Positions 41,071 to 48,616 of a stretch of DNA of 48,616 nucleotides are shown here, in pieces. Source of the stretch: Paracoccus litorisediminis. Its GTDB lineage: Bacteria > Pseudomonadota > Alphaproteobacteria > Rhodobacterales > Rhodobacteraceae. Each line of letters begins with the position of its first letter. Positions within the stretch are counted from its first letter, which is position 1. Made by a program: the position numbers and the translations under genes. Where the stretch lies: contig NZ_WMIG01000025.1 of NCBI RefSeq assembly GCF_009711205.1, positions 1-48,616 on the forward strand. Direction: 5' to 3'. Under the pieces are notes generated by a model, which was not told where the DNA came from, ran no database searches, and saw only the letters and a program-made list of their open reading frames with translations.

Positions 41071-41795
41071 TACCAGCGCAGCACCGCGTCGACCTCATGC
41101 ACTTCCGTCACCGGGGGCAGCGTCGGACGCTCGATCATCAGCACCGGCAAGTTCAGCGACCGCGCGGCCTCGATCTTGGCATAGGCTCCGCCGCCGCCGG
41201 AATTCTTGGATGCGACCATGTCGATTCCATGCGTCTGCATCAGGGCGCGGTCACCCTCGGCCCGGTACGGTCCGCGATCGACGATGACTTGCGCATTGGG
41301 CAGCGGCAAAGGGTCCACGGGAGGATCTACCAGTCGCAGCAGATAGAAATGCTGGGGATTTCCGGCGAAATCCGACAGGTGTTGCCGCCCCACCGCCAGC
41401 ATCACCCGCCTTGCCGGTCCCTCCAGCGCGGCAGAGGCCGCCGAAATGTCGGGAACGTGGGTCCAGCGATCACCATCAACCGGTTGCCATGGCGGACGGG
41501 TCAGCCGGATCAGCGGCACACCGGTTTCGGCGCATGCCGCGACCGCATTGGCGCTGATCCGCGCCGCAAAGGGATGGGTGGCGTCGACGACATGGCTGTA
41601 ACCACCGTCGGCGATGTGGCGGGCCAGCCCCTCGGCTCCGCCAAAGCCGCCCACGCGATGCGGCAGGGGTTGGGGACGGGGGTTTTCGACCCGTCCGGCC
41701 AGCGAGATGGTGCCGATCATGCCCGCATCGGCCATGCGGCGCGCCAGTTCGCGCGCCTCGGTCGTCCCGCCCAGGATCAGGACATTGAAACGCAT
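41043..41795 (-). CDS. cobK: precorrin-6A reductase
   Basis: 250 residues, NADPH-dependent. MRFNVLILGGTTEARELARR at the N-terminus is the dinucleotide-binding motif; VDATHPFAARISANA and SKNSGGGGAYAKIEAAR are CobK family segments. The start is Met at 41795; an in-frame extension to 42230 would run antisense through cobL and is not real. It is the only inverted gene in the run from cobW to cobB. Its ATG overlaps that of cobL by two bases and its end overlaps cobJ, so its promoter and ribosome binding site lie within cobL coding sequence. Confidence 0.92.
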   Translation of the reverse strand: MRFNVLILGGTTEARELARRMADAGMIGTISLAGRVENPRPQPLPHRVGGFGGAEGLARHIADGGYSHVVDATHPFAARISANAVAACAETGVPLIRLTRPPWQPVDGDRWTHVPDISAASAALEGPARRVMLAVGRQHLSDFAGNPQHFYLLRLVDPPVDPLPLPNAQVIVDRGPYRAEGDRALMQTHGIDMVASKNSGGGGAYAKIEAARSLNLPVLMIERPTLPPVTEVHEVDAVLRWYHASTERGV

Positions 41796-42990
41796 GGCTA
41801 GAACTCCGTGGCTGACCATTCTTGGCGTCGGCGAAAATGGACCGGAAGGGCTGTCCCCGGCAAGCCATGCGGCGCTGGCATCGGCCGAGATCGTCATGGG
41901 CCCGTCCCGGCATCTGAGCCTGCTTCCCGATCTGGTGGCCGAAAGTATCGTCTGGCCGGTGCCTTTCGCGGACGGCTTGCCGGTGCTGATGCGGTTCCGG
42001 GGATGTCGGGTGGTGGTTCTGGCCTCGGGCGATCCGTTCTGGTTCGGGGCAGGCAGCGTGATTGCACGCGAACTGGACCGCGACGAATGGCAGGCGATCC
42101 CCGGTCCCTCGACCTTTTCGCTGGCCGCGTCGCGGCTGGGTTGGCCGCTTGAACAGGTGGTTTGCCTTGGCCTGCACGCGGCCCCACTGACCCGGCTGCG
42201 CCCGCATCTGGCACCGGGGACCAAGGCCATCGTGCTGCTGCGCGACGGCGCGGCGGTCCGGGAGCTGGGTCACTATCTGGCGGATCTGGGTTTCGGGGAC
42301 AGTCAGCTGGCGGTGCTGGAGGCGCTTGGCGGGCCTCGGGAAAGGGGCACCCGGCTTGTCGCGCATCAGGTCGACACGCAGGATTTCCAGCATCCCGTGG
42401 CGGTGGCGCTGGAATGCGCGGGGACGGGGCAGGCTCTGCCCAGATGCTCGGGGATCGCGGATGAGTTCTTCGAAAGCGACGGCCAGATCACCAAGCGCCC
42501 GATCCGGGCGCTGGCGCTGTCGGCGCTGGCCCCGAAGCCGGGCGAATTGCTGTGGGATATCGGCGGCGGGTCGGGGTCGATCGGAATCGAATGGCTGCTG
42601 GCCGATCCCACGACCTCGGCGATCAGCATCGAGCCGCGCGCCGATCGCGCCGCGCGTATCCGGGTCAACGCGGATCGGCTGGGGGTCGACCGGCTTAGGG
42701 TCATCCATGCCGCCGCCCCCGAGGCTTTGCAGGCGCTGCCCCTGCCGCAGGCGGTCTTTGTCGGCGGCGGTCTGTCCGCTGCACTTCTGGAACATCTCGC
42801 GCATCTGCCCCGTGGCACGCGGTTGGTTGCCCATGCAGTGACCTTGGAATCCGAGGCGCTGCTGGCCGAATGGCAGGCCCGGTTGGGCGGTGATCTGATG
42901 AAGATCGCACTGGCAAGGGCCGTGCCGCTTGGCAGCAAGCGGGCATGGGACGCGGCCTATCCGGTCGTTCAGTGGAGTGTCACCCTGTGA
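41794..42990 (+). CDS. cobL: precorrin-6Y C5,15-methyltransferase (decarboxylating)
   Basis: 398 residues, fusion of the CbiE and CbiT activities. N-terminal class III methyltransferase: TILGVGENGPEGLSP, VVLASGDPFWFGAG. C-terminal class I SAM domain: LLWDIGGGSGSIGIEWLL near 251-268 and PQAVFVGGGL. Adds methyls at C5 and C15 and decarboxylates the C12 acetate. Start MARTPW at 41794, divergent from cobK with overlapping start codons; only a weak AGGA lies upstream, inside cobK. Confidence 0.93.
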   Translation: MARTPWLTILGVGENGPEGLSPASHAALASAEIVMGPSRHLSLLPDLVAESIVWPVPFADGLPVLMRFRGCRVVVLASGDPFWFGAGSVIARELDRDEWQAIPGPSTFSLAASRLGWPLEQVVCLGLHAAPLTRLRPHLAPGTKAIVLLRDGAAVRELGHYLADLGFGDSQLAVLEALGGPRERGTRLVAHQVDTQDFQHPVAVALECAGTGQALPRCSGIADEFFESDGQITKRPIRALALSALAPKPGELLWDIGGGSGSIGIEWLLADPTTSAISIEPRADRAARIRVNADRLGVDRLRVIHAAAPEALQALPLPQAVFVGGGLSAALLEHLAHLPRGTRLVAHAVTLESEALLAEWQARLGGDLMKIALARAVPLGSKRAWDAAYPVVQWSVTL

Positions 42991-43355
42991 TCGTCGCGGG
43001 ATTTGGATTTCGCGCCTCGGCCTCGGTCGGCAGCCTGTCGGATGCCTTGGCGCGCGCCTCGGGTGGAAGTGCGGTCGATCTGCTGGCCACCGCCGACGAC
43101 AAATCGACAGCCCGGAGTTTTCAGGATTTCGCCACCGCATCAGGCATTCCGGCAATCGGGGTAACACCCGACCCAATCGCCGTGCAACTTACGCCGACCC
43201 GCTCGCCCGCCTCACTGCAGGCGCGGGGGACGGGCAGCATGGCCGAGGCGGCGGCATTGGCCGCTGCCGGTCGAAACGCGCGGCTGATCACGCCGCGCGT
43301 CATTTCGGGCGACCGCCTCGCCACCTGCGCCATAGCCATAGGAGAAGGCCCATGA
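42987..43355 (+). CDS. cobE: CobE, cobalamin biosynthesis protein
   Basis: 122 residues starting with GTG at 42987, overlapping the cobL stop (GTGA); an ATG 14 codons earlier would lie fully inside cobL. VAGFGFRASASVGSL at the start and GTGSMAEAAALAAAG near the C-terminus are the CobE/CbiG-C pattern. Precise role in the aerobic pathway is not well defined; it is always found with cob genes. 4-base overlap with cobM. Confidence 0.85.
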   Translation: MIVAGFGFRASASVGSLSDALARASGGSAVDLLATADDKSTARSFQDFATASGIPAIGVTPDPIAVQLTPTRSPASLQARGTGSMAEAAALAAAGRNARLITPRVISGDRLATCAIAIGEGP

Positions 43356-44146
43356 CCGTGCATTTCATCGGAGCCGGTCCCGGCTCTCCCGACCTGCTGA
43401 CGCTGCGCGGGCGCGATATCATCGCGGCCTCGCCGGTCTGCCTTTATGCCGGATCGCTGGTCCCCGAGGCGGTGCTGTCCCATTGCCCGCCCGGCGCGCG
43501 GATCGTAAACACTGCACCACTGGATCTGGATGCGATCATGGCCGAGATCAGCGCCGCCCATGACAAGGGGCAGGATGTGGCGCGGCTGCATTCTGGCGAT
43601 CTGTCGGTCTGGTCGGCGATGGGCGAACAGATCCGTCGCCTGAACGCGCTGTGCATCCCCTATACGGTGACGCCGGGCGTGCCGTCATTTGCGGCGGCGG
43701 CAGCGGCGCTTGGTGCGGAGCTGACCCTGCCGGGCGTGGCGCAATCGGTGGTGTTGACGCGGACCTCGGGGCGGGCCTCGTCGATGCCGCCTTCCGAGAC
43801 GCTGGCCGCCTTCGGCGCGACCGGGGCGACGCTGGCGCTGCATCTGTCGATCCAGAACCTGTCGCGGGTGACAGCCGAGTTGATCCCGCATTACGGCGCG
43901 GATTGCCCGGTCGCCGTGGTCTGGCGCGCAAGCTGGCCCGATGAGCGCATTGTCCGTGCGACACTGGCGACGATCGAGGTCGAGATCGGTCAGGGGATCG
44001 AGCGAACCGCGTTGATCCTTGTGGGCCACGCGCTGGGGTCGGGCGATTTTCAGGAAAGCCGCCTTTATGCGCCGGATTACGACCGCCGCTATCGCCCGCA
44101 ATCCGTTGCCAGCCCTTGGGCCGGTTGGAGCGAAGGCGATGACTGA
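43352..44146 (+). CDS. cobM: precorrin-4 C11-methyltransferase
   Basis: 264 residues, class III SAM methyltransferase. VHFIGAGPGSPDLLTLRG, VCLYAGSLVPEAVL, LHSGDLSVWSAMGEQ and TPGVPSFAAAAAALG are the CobM/CbiF signatures. ATGA overlap with cobE and 8-base overlap with cobB. Confidence 0.95.
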   Translation: MTVHFIGAGPGSPDLLTLRGRDIIAASPVCLYAGSLVPEAVLSHCPPGARIVNTAPLDLDAIMAEISAAHDKGQDVARLHSGDLSVWSAMGEQIRRLNALCIPYTVTPGVPSFAAAAAALGAELTLPGVAQSVVLTRTSGRASSMPPSETLAAFGATGATLALHLSIQNLSRVTAELIPHYGADCPVAVVWRASWPDERIVRATLATIEVEIGQGIERTALILVGHALGSGDFQESRLYAPDYDRRYRPQSVASPWAGWSEGDD

Positions 44147-45461
44147 TCGCGGCTGGCCTCCGGGGCTGATGATCTCGGCCCCGGCCTCGGGGACGGGCAA
44201 GACGACGGTGATGCTGGGGCTGCTGCGGGCGCTGACTGATGATCGTCTGACGGTGCAGCCGTTCAAGTCGGGGCCGGATTACATCGACCCGGCCTTTCAC
44301 CGCGCCGCCAGTGGCCGGGCCTCGTTCAATCTGGATAATTGGGCGATGGGTGAAGGGTTGTTCGGTGCAATTGCCGCGCGGGCGGCAGGGGCCGATATCT
44401 GCGTGGCCGAAGGCTCGATGGGGCTGTTCGACGGCGTGGCCAGCCGAGGGCTTGGCGGTTTCGGCTCCAGCGCGGAGACGGCGCGGGCGATGGGCTGGCC
44501 GGTGGTGCTGGTGATTGACGTGAGCGGGCAGGCACAATCGGCGGCGGCGACGGCATTGGGTTTTGCCCGTTATGCCGCCGACCTGACCATTGCCGGGGTA
44601 ATCCTGAACCGGGTGGCCAGCCCCCGGCATGAGCGGCTGGTCCGGCTGGGAATGGAGCAGGCGGGCCTGCCGGTCCTTGGCGCGCTGCCCCGGCGCGGCG
44701 ACCTGACCCTGCCCGAGCGTCATCTGGGCCTGATCCAAGCGGTCGAGCATCCCGATCTGGAAACCGCCATCGCCAAATATGCGGCCTTTCTGCGCCAGCA
44801 TGTCGACCTAAGCGCGATCATTGCCGCCGCGCGGGGCAGCCAACCGCCGCAAGCTGGCCGGGGACCACGCCCCCCGGCGCAGCGCATCGCCCTTGCCCGT
44901 GATGCGGCCTTTTCCTTCACCTATCCGCATTTGCTGGAAGGCTGGCATGAGGCCGGGGCCGAGATCCTGCCCTTTTCACCCTTGGCGGATGAGGCCCCGG
45001 ATGCCGGGGCCGATCTGGTCTGGCTTCCGGGCGGCTATCCGGAACTGCATGCCGGGCGGTTGGCTGCGGCCTCACGCTTCCATGCCGGGCTGCGGCAACA
45101 TGCCGTGACAAGGCCGGTGCATGGCGAATGCGGCGGCTACATGGTGCTGGGACAGACCTTGGTGGACAGCCAAGGGGTGGCGCATCCCATGGCGGGCCTG
45201 CTGGGTCTGGTCACCTCGTATCAACAGCGCAGGTTGCATCTGGGCTATCGCCGGGCGGTCCTGTCCTCGGGCATGCCCGGCCATCCGGTGGGCGCGGTCC
45301 TGCGCGGGCACGAATTCCATTACTCGACCATCCTTGAACAGCCGGACAGCGCCCTTGCGGCGGTCTTTGATGCCGACGGATCGCCCGTGGCCGAGACCGG
45401 ATCGCGACGCGGCAACGTCACCGGCACATTCTTTCATCTTATCGCAACGGAAGGAGGCTGA
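44139..45461 (+). CDS. cobB: hydrogenobyrinic acid a,c-diamide synthase
   Basis: 440 residues. P-loop ISAPASGTGKTTV near 12-24, PFKSGPDYIDPAFH (family hallmark), then a C-terminal glutamine amidotransferase domain with the nucleophile in HGECGGYMVLGQ (C331) and GHEFHYS near the end. Amidates the a and c carboxylates before cobalt insertion. Start chosen at 44139 inside cobM; the in-frame Met at 44019 lies deep in cobM. Confidence 0.93.
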   Translation: MTDRGWPPGLMISAPASGTGKTTVMLGLLRALTDDRLTVQPFKSGPDYIDPAFHRAASGRASFNLDNWAMGEGLFGAIAARAAGADICVAEGSMGLFDGVASRGLGGFGSSAETARAMGWPVVLVIDVSGQAQSAAATALGFARYAADLTIAGVILNRVASPRHERLVRLGMEQAGLPVLGALPRRGDLTLPERHLGLIQAVEHPDLETAIAKYAAFLRQHVDLSAIIAAARGSQPPQAGRGPRPPAQRIALARDAAFSFTYPHLLEGWHEAGAEILPFSPLADEAPDAGADLVWLPGGYPELHAGRLAAASRFHAGLRQHAVTRPVHGECGGYMVLGQTLVDSQGVAHPMAGLLGLVTSYQQRRLHLGYRRAVLSSGMPGHPVGAVLRGHEFHYSTILEQPDSALAAVFDADGSPVAETGSRRGNVTGTFFHLIATEGG

Positions 45462-45482
45462 CCGGCAACACATGACCACCGA

Positions 45483-45648
45483 TCATCTTCGGTGCTGCCC
45501 TCGGGCGGCTGAAAAGGGAACCGGGTGCAAGACCCGGACTGCCCCCGCAACTGTAAGCGGAGAGCGGAGCGGAACAACCACTGGCCCCAACGCCGGGAAG
45601 GACCGACCCCCGCCTTGACCCGCAAGTCAGGAGACCTGCCGCAGATGA
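45483..45648 (+). ncRNA. cobalamin riboswitch 2
   Basis: P1 TCATCT (45483-45488) pairs with AGATGA (45643-45648). Inside: GGTGCTGCC, AAAAGGGAACCGGGTG with its GACCCGG partner, GACTGCCCCCGCAACTGTAA, CCACTGG, CGGGAAGG, and the B12 box AGTCAGGAGACCTGCC (45625-45640). It lies 21 bases after cobB and before the cbiM-like gene and cobF, so cobalt uptake and precorrin-5 deacylation/C1 methylation are separately B12-controlled. A perfect GCGGCG-CAAT-CGCCGC hairpin follows at 45668-45683 and may be part of its output. Confidence 0.93.
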
Positions 45649-45667
45649 AAAATCCTTGCCGCGCGAT

Positions 45668-45683
45668 GCGGCGCAATCGCCGC
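45668..45683 (+). promoter_or_regulatory. hairpin between riboswitch 2 and the cbiM-like gene
   Basis: GCGGCG, loop CAAT, CGCCGC: a perfect 6-bp GC stem 20 bases beyond the riboswitch P1 helix. No U-run follows, so an intrinsic terminator is unlikely. It may form part of the switching platform. Confidence 0.4.
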
Positions 45684-45715
45684 CGGAGGGGCGGCACAGA
45701 TACAGGATGACTGAC

Positions 45716-46390
45716 ATGCATATCGAACCCGGAATCGTGGACGGGGCCAAAATGGTCCTGGCCTATGGCACGGCCGCCGCTGCCGCCGCCTATACCGTCA
45801 AACTGGCGCTGGATGATCTGAAGCATCACCACGCCGGCTCCTTCGCGCTGCGCAGCGTGATCGGGGCCGCCACCACCTTTGTCTTTTTCGAGATCCTGCC
45901 GCATTTCCCCGTTGGCATCTCTGAGGTGCACTTTATCCTTGGCACGACGCTGTTCCTGATCCTTGGAGCGGCGCCTGCGGCACTGGGTCTGGCCTTGGGC
46001 CTGCTGGTGCAGGGGATGTTCTTTGCCCCGACCGATCTGCCGATGTATTTCGTGAACGTGACGACGCTGCTGATGCCGCTTTTCGTGATCGATACTCTGG
46101 CGCGTCGGGTCATTCCCGCCGACACCGCCTATGTCGATCTGAAATATACCGATGTGCTCAAGCTGTCGCTGGCCTATCAGGGCGGCGTGGTGGCTTGGGT
46201 GGCCTTCTGGGCGATCTACGGCCACGGGTTCGGGGCCGAGAACATGGCCTCGATCGTCAGTTTCGGTGCAGCCTACATGCTGGTGGTACTGATTGAACCC
46301 GTCGCCGATCTTGCCGCGCTGGCGCTCGCCAAGGCGCTGCGTCCGTCGGGCCAGACGGCGCTGGTGACGCGCAGGCTTTACGCGGCCTGA
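45716..46390 (+). CDS. CbiM-like cobalt ECF transporter substrate-specific component
   Basis: 224 residues, about six or seven membrane helices. I choose the ATG at 45716, giving MHIEPGIVDGAKM, instead of 45707 (which adds MTD). CbiM/NikM proteins bind the metal with the N-terminal Met1-His2 and an internal His, and AGGA lies 8 bases before 45716 while nothing suitable precedes 45707. The internal block FEILPHFPVGISEVHFILGT carries the matching conserved His residues. It is the first gene after riboswitch 2. Unlike complete systems there is no cbiN, cbiQ or cbiO next to it, so it either works with components encoded elsewhere or alone. Family assignment is good. Confidence 0.82.
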   Translation: MHIEPGIVDGAKMVLAYGTAAAAAAYTVKLALDDLKHHHAGSFALRSVIGAATTFVFFEILPHFPVGISEVHFILGTTLFLILGAAPAALGLALGLLVQGMFFAPTDLPMYFVNVTTLLMPLFVIDTLARRVIPADTAYVDLKYTDVLKLSLAYQGGVVAWVAFWAIYGHGFGAENMASIVSFGAAYMLVVLIEPVADLAALALAKALRPSGQTALVTRRLYAA

Positions 46391-46407
46391 ACGCGGCTTC
46401 AACCAGA

Positions 46408-46431
46408 GGGCGGGCCGTGTCGGGTCCGCCC
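46408..46431 (+). terminator. hairpin between cbiM-like gene and cobF
   Basis: GGGCGG (46408-46413) pairs with CCGCCC (46426-46431), with a further partial inner pairing. No U-run, so it may only attenuate or protect the upstream mRNA. AAGGAG for cobF follows it. Confidence 0.35.
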
Positions 46432-46450
46432 CATTCCCAAGGAGTGACGG

Positions 46451-47206
46451 ATGCAGGAACTGTGGCTTGTCGGCATTGGCACGGGCAATCCCAGCCACGT
46501 GACGCTGGAGGGGGTTCAGGCCCTGCGCGAGGCCGATCTGATCCTGATCCCCCGCAAAGGCACGGGCAAGGAGGATCTGGCGCATCTGCGCCACCAGATC
46601 CTGCGGGACTGCGGCGCGGCGGGCAAGGTCGTCGAATTCGACATGCCGCAGCGGGATGCGGCACTGCCCTATGGTCAGCGGGTTGAGCGGTGGCATGACC
46701 AGATTGCGACGATCTGGGCGCAAACGGTCAAGGATGCAGGGCGCAGCGGGCCGGTCGCGCTGCTGGTCTGGGGCGATCCGGGGCTATATGACAGCACGCT
46801 GCGGATTGCCGGACGCCTGGACCCAAAACCGCGGCTGCGGGTCGTTCCGGGCATTACCGCCCTTCAGGCGCTGACGGCGGCGCATGCCATTCCCTTCAAT
46901 ACTGTCAATGGTGCGGTGACGGTGACGACGGGCCGCCAATTGCGCGATCACGGCTGGCCCAAGGGGGCCGAGACCATCGTTGTCATGCTGGACGGCGAAT
47001 GCAGTTTCCAAATGCTTGATCCCGAGGGGCTGACCATCTGGTGGGGCGCTTTCCTTTGCATGTCCGATCAGATCCTTGAGGCTGGCGCGCTGCACGAGGC
47101 AGGCCCTCGCATCATCGCACGCCGCGCCGAGGCGCGTGAGCGTCATGGCTGGATCATGGACACCTATCTGCTGCGGCGATCTGTCGGGCAGGCGGGTGCG
47201 TACTGA
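46451..47206 (+). CDS. cobF: precorrin-6A synthase (deacetylating), C1-methyltransferase
   Basis: 251 residues, class III SAM methyltransferase. ELWLVGIGTGNPSHVTLEGV, ADLILIPRKGTGKEDL, LLVWGDPGLYDSTLRI and TIWWGAFLCMSDQ are CobF signatures. Methylates C1 of precorrin-5 with loss of acetate; specific to the aerobic pathway. AAGGAG at a proper distance sets the start. Last gene of the cobalamin locus, co-transcribed with the cobalt transporter component. Confidence 0.93.
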   Translation: MQELWLVGIGTGNPSHVTLEGVQALREADLILIPRKGTGKEDLAHLRHQILRDCGAAGKVVEFDMPQRDAALPYGQRVERWHDQIATIWAQTVKDAGRSGPVALLVWGDPGLYDSTLRIAGRLDPKPRLRVVPGITALQALTAAHAIPFNTVNGAVTVTTGRQLRDHGWPKGAETIVVMLDGECSFQMLDPEGLTIWWGAFLCMSDQILEAGALHEAGPRIIARRAEARERHGWIMDTYLLRRSVGQAGAY

Positions 47207-48406
47207 CCATAGCGCGGTGTCTTCGCCTTGTGGCTGGACCCAAGCCATTTTCCGGCCATGTTTCGTGACGTGCATTTATCGTATTTGGTGGGGGCGACAC
47301 GACAAGGCTGACTTCCTGCAGAAGTGGCCCGAACGCAGCGCGATGGCTTCTTTCTGCTCGGCGCGGGGCTGGGCGTGGCCGGGGCAGAAAGAGGGTCTTG
47401 TTGGCCGCTTCGTAATCAATGTTGTGGTGCAGATAGGTCGAACCGCGGATCAACACGCGATCAACCAGCTGCGATAAGGAGCCGCCGAAACCGACGCGAA
47501 CGGTGTCGCCGAAGGTGACCGCACGCAAAACTGCCGCATATACCAGCATGTCGCCATCGTTCGGCTTCCACTTCGGCGTCCGTATATCCGGGTAGGTCGT
47601 TATTCGAGGAATGATTGAAATGAACAAGCGCTGTCTTTATAGTCTCAGCCCCATTTTTGGCTGCGTACACAGGCATTAATTGTAAGTGACCTTGGTTGTC
47701 CGTTTATGCGGTTGACCTATAACCATATTGGTTCAATCACGTCCATCTCCATCAGGTTGTGGGAGCGATTGTCCTTATTAATCGATTTCGTGACGCACGT
47801 TTTTTTTTGACCTAGCGACACTTATTTTGGTTGATAATTGGTAAATTGAAAAGATTAACAGTATTTTTGCGTTGCCAAAAAATATGATTATTGAGTGGGC
47901 ATTTCTCGCTTATCGATCCGACCTCGCGAGTGCTTGATCGGTTCAGAACGCCGTGCGTGCCAGAAAGTCATCTGGAAAGCGCAGCGTTCAGGATGGGCAT
48001 CTTGTAGATTTTCGGCTGCGAAGTTGTGCTCCTGAACTTGATGCGGCGCTTTACCGATCGCGATTGCTTCTTGAGGGTGGTCGGACGCGGCTCCTGACAA
48101 GCGTGGCCGGCATGTCCGGCTCGTGCGACCTTTCGGATCAATGACGCGGCGGGGCCCCATCGGGCTCGGAATGCAGTTGACTTGGATCACGGGGAAGAGG
48201 CTTCCGACTCGTAACAAATCGCTGCTGAAACTGCGCAGTTTCTGCGCATTTGTCTGCGATCTGGGGCGGTAAGTCATCATTCTGATGTCGAATTCGGCAC
48301 GGCAAAATTTTTCTTCATAAAGAAAACAATTCACCCAAGGGAAACTGCCCAGAGGATGGGAACCTGTCCCTCATCGTTTCTGTGATGCTCACAATGAGGG
48401 TAAGCC
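47207..48406. other. 1.2 kb without a recognised gene, including an AT-rich island
   Basis: On the minus strand an open frame at 47154-47627 contains DIRTPKWKPNDGDMLVYAAV and GGSLSQLVDRVLIRGSTYLH, which look protein-like over about 70 residues but then degenerate into antisense of cobF. I do not recognise the family, and it may be another gene fragment. The minus frame 47888-48334 shows no family motif. From about 47680 to 47890 the DNA is strikingly AT-rich, with a run of nine T near 47800, unlike the rest of the window. Confidence 0.35.
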
Positions 48407-48490
48407 ATGAACCTGAAGACAGCCTCTCCGGCCTTGCTTGTGGCCGCATTTCCCGTGATCGGCAATGCGCAGGAGGTTGCCCCCACGCTT
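48407..48490 (+). pseudogene. 5' stub of an exported protein interrupted by an IS
   Basis: ATG at 48407 follows GAGGG at a good distance and encodes MNLKTASPALLVAAFPVIGN and AQEVAPTL, a clear Sec signal peptide with an expected cut after NAQ or GNA. At about 48490 the sequence runs into an IS5-family end and the frame stops at 48506-48508. The remainder of the gene, if present, lies beyond the window on the other side of the insertion. What the protein was cannot be told from the signal peptide. Confidence 0.6.
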
Positions 48491-48616
48491 AGGGTCAGGA
48501 CCCATTGATTTTACTGTGATGACGTGATTCAGGCTCCGCGAGGAGACCTGATCGATGAGCAATCTTTTCTGGCTGTCTGACGCACAGATGGAGCGTCTTA
48601 AGCCTTTCTTTCCCAA
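48491..48616 (+). mobile_element. IS5-family insertion sequence, left end and transposase start (partial)
   Basis: The element probably begins with GGGTCAGGACCCATTG at about 48492. A transposase frame starts at ATG 48555 after GAGGAGACC and reads MSNLFWLSDAQMERLKPFFP up to the window end. L-S-D-x-Q-M-x-R-L-x-P-F-F-P is the N-terminal signature of IS5-family (IS427-like) OrfA transposases. The rest is outside the window. Confidence 0.8.

Noticed and set aside
41476..43176. 566-codon minus-strand open frame across cobL
   Set aside because: Antisense of cobL and cobE and partly overlapping cobK in another frame; no family signature.
1..48616. CRISPR array or long tandem repeats
   Set aside because: No regularly spaced direct repeats of 25-40 bases were noticed while reading; the repeats found are isolated inverted repeats.

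Overview
The window reads as a GC-rich alphaproteobacterial chromosome or chromid, most likely Rhodobacteraceae and close to Paracoccus. This inference rests on the late-cobalt-insertion (aerobic) cob gene set with bluE, a KpsC-type capsule protein, ChoX/BetC, and the dense, 4-bp-overlapping style of the cob genes. No 16S rRNA or other phylogenetic marker is present, so the genus is not proven.

Positions 1-5250 are a scarred accessory zone. It holds the tail of an IS3-family transposase, a frameshifted dihydrodipicolinate-synthase-like pseudogene cut by that IS, a second heavily decayed IS3 element, an intact choX-betC pair for choline / choline-O-sulfate (minus strand), and a decayed tyrosine recombinase. 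Positions 5397-11114 carry two large multidomain proteins: a methyltransferase-glycosyltransferase fusion, and a 1261-residue KpsC-like / GT2 / sulfotransferase fusion with a repeated C-terminal motif. They look like a two-gene cassette for a surface glycan. Positions 11150-12540 are again debris (IS21 istA, a YtcJ-like amidohydrolase, a LysR/AmpR-like stub), followed by an intact class C beta-lactamase (12685-13845).

Positions 14695-17366 hold a small module: a ridA / class V aminotransferase operon diverging from a LysR regulator. An IS3 relic follows, then an Orn/Lys/Arg decarboxylase of the AdiA type (18208-20496, minus). Next is a YbhGFSR-type ABC exporter operon (20686-25609, minus) diverging from its probable TetR/CecR-type regulator. 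Positions 26394-27862 are three broken secretion or envelope genes: a glycosyltransferase tail, a DUF481 beta-barrel, and an RTX-like protein.

Positions 28004-47206 are a nearly continuous cobalamin locus: bluE-cobD-cobC (+); cobQ and cobO (-); cobalamin riboswitch 1 - DUF1636 - cobW-cobN-cobG-cobH-cobI-cobJ (+); cobK inverted (-); cobL-cobE-cobM-cobB (+); then riboswitch 2 - cbiM-like - cobF (+). Together these give most of the oxygen-dependent corrin-ring pathway: C20, C17, C1, C5/C15 and C11 methylations, ring contraction, 6A reduction, methyl migration, a,c-diamide formation, the large cobaltochelatase subunit, adenosylation, amidations, and aminopropanol-arm attachment. cobA, cobS/cobT (chelatase), cobU, cobV and DMB activation are not in this window. 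The two riboswitches imply B12 feedback on both the main operon and cobalt uptake.

Positions 47207-48616 contain no gene I can identify, an AT-rich stretch, and a signal-peptide-encoding stub interrupted by an IS5-family element that runs off the end. I saw no tRNA, rRNA or CRISPR array, but cannot exclude a tRNA without a structure scan. The most novel-looking item is the 5397-11114 glycan cassette. The most instructive regulatory items are the RBS-sequestering hairpin after riboswitch 1, the hairpin over the istA start, and the inverted cobK whose start codon overlaps that of cobL.
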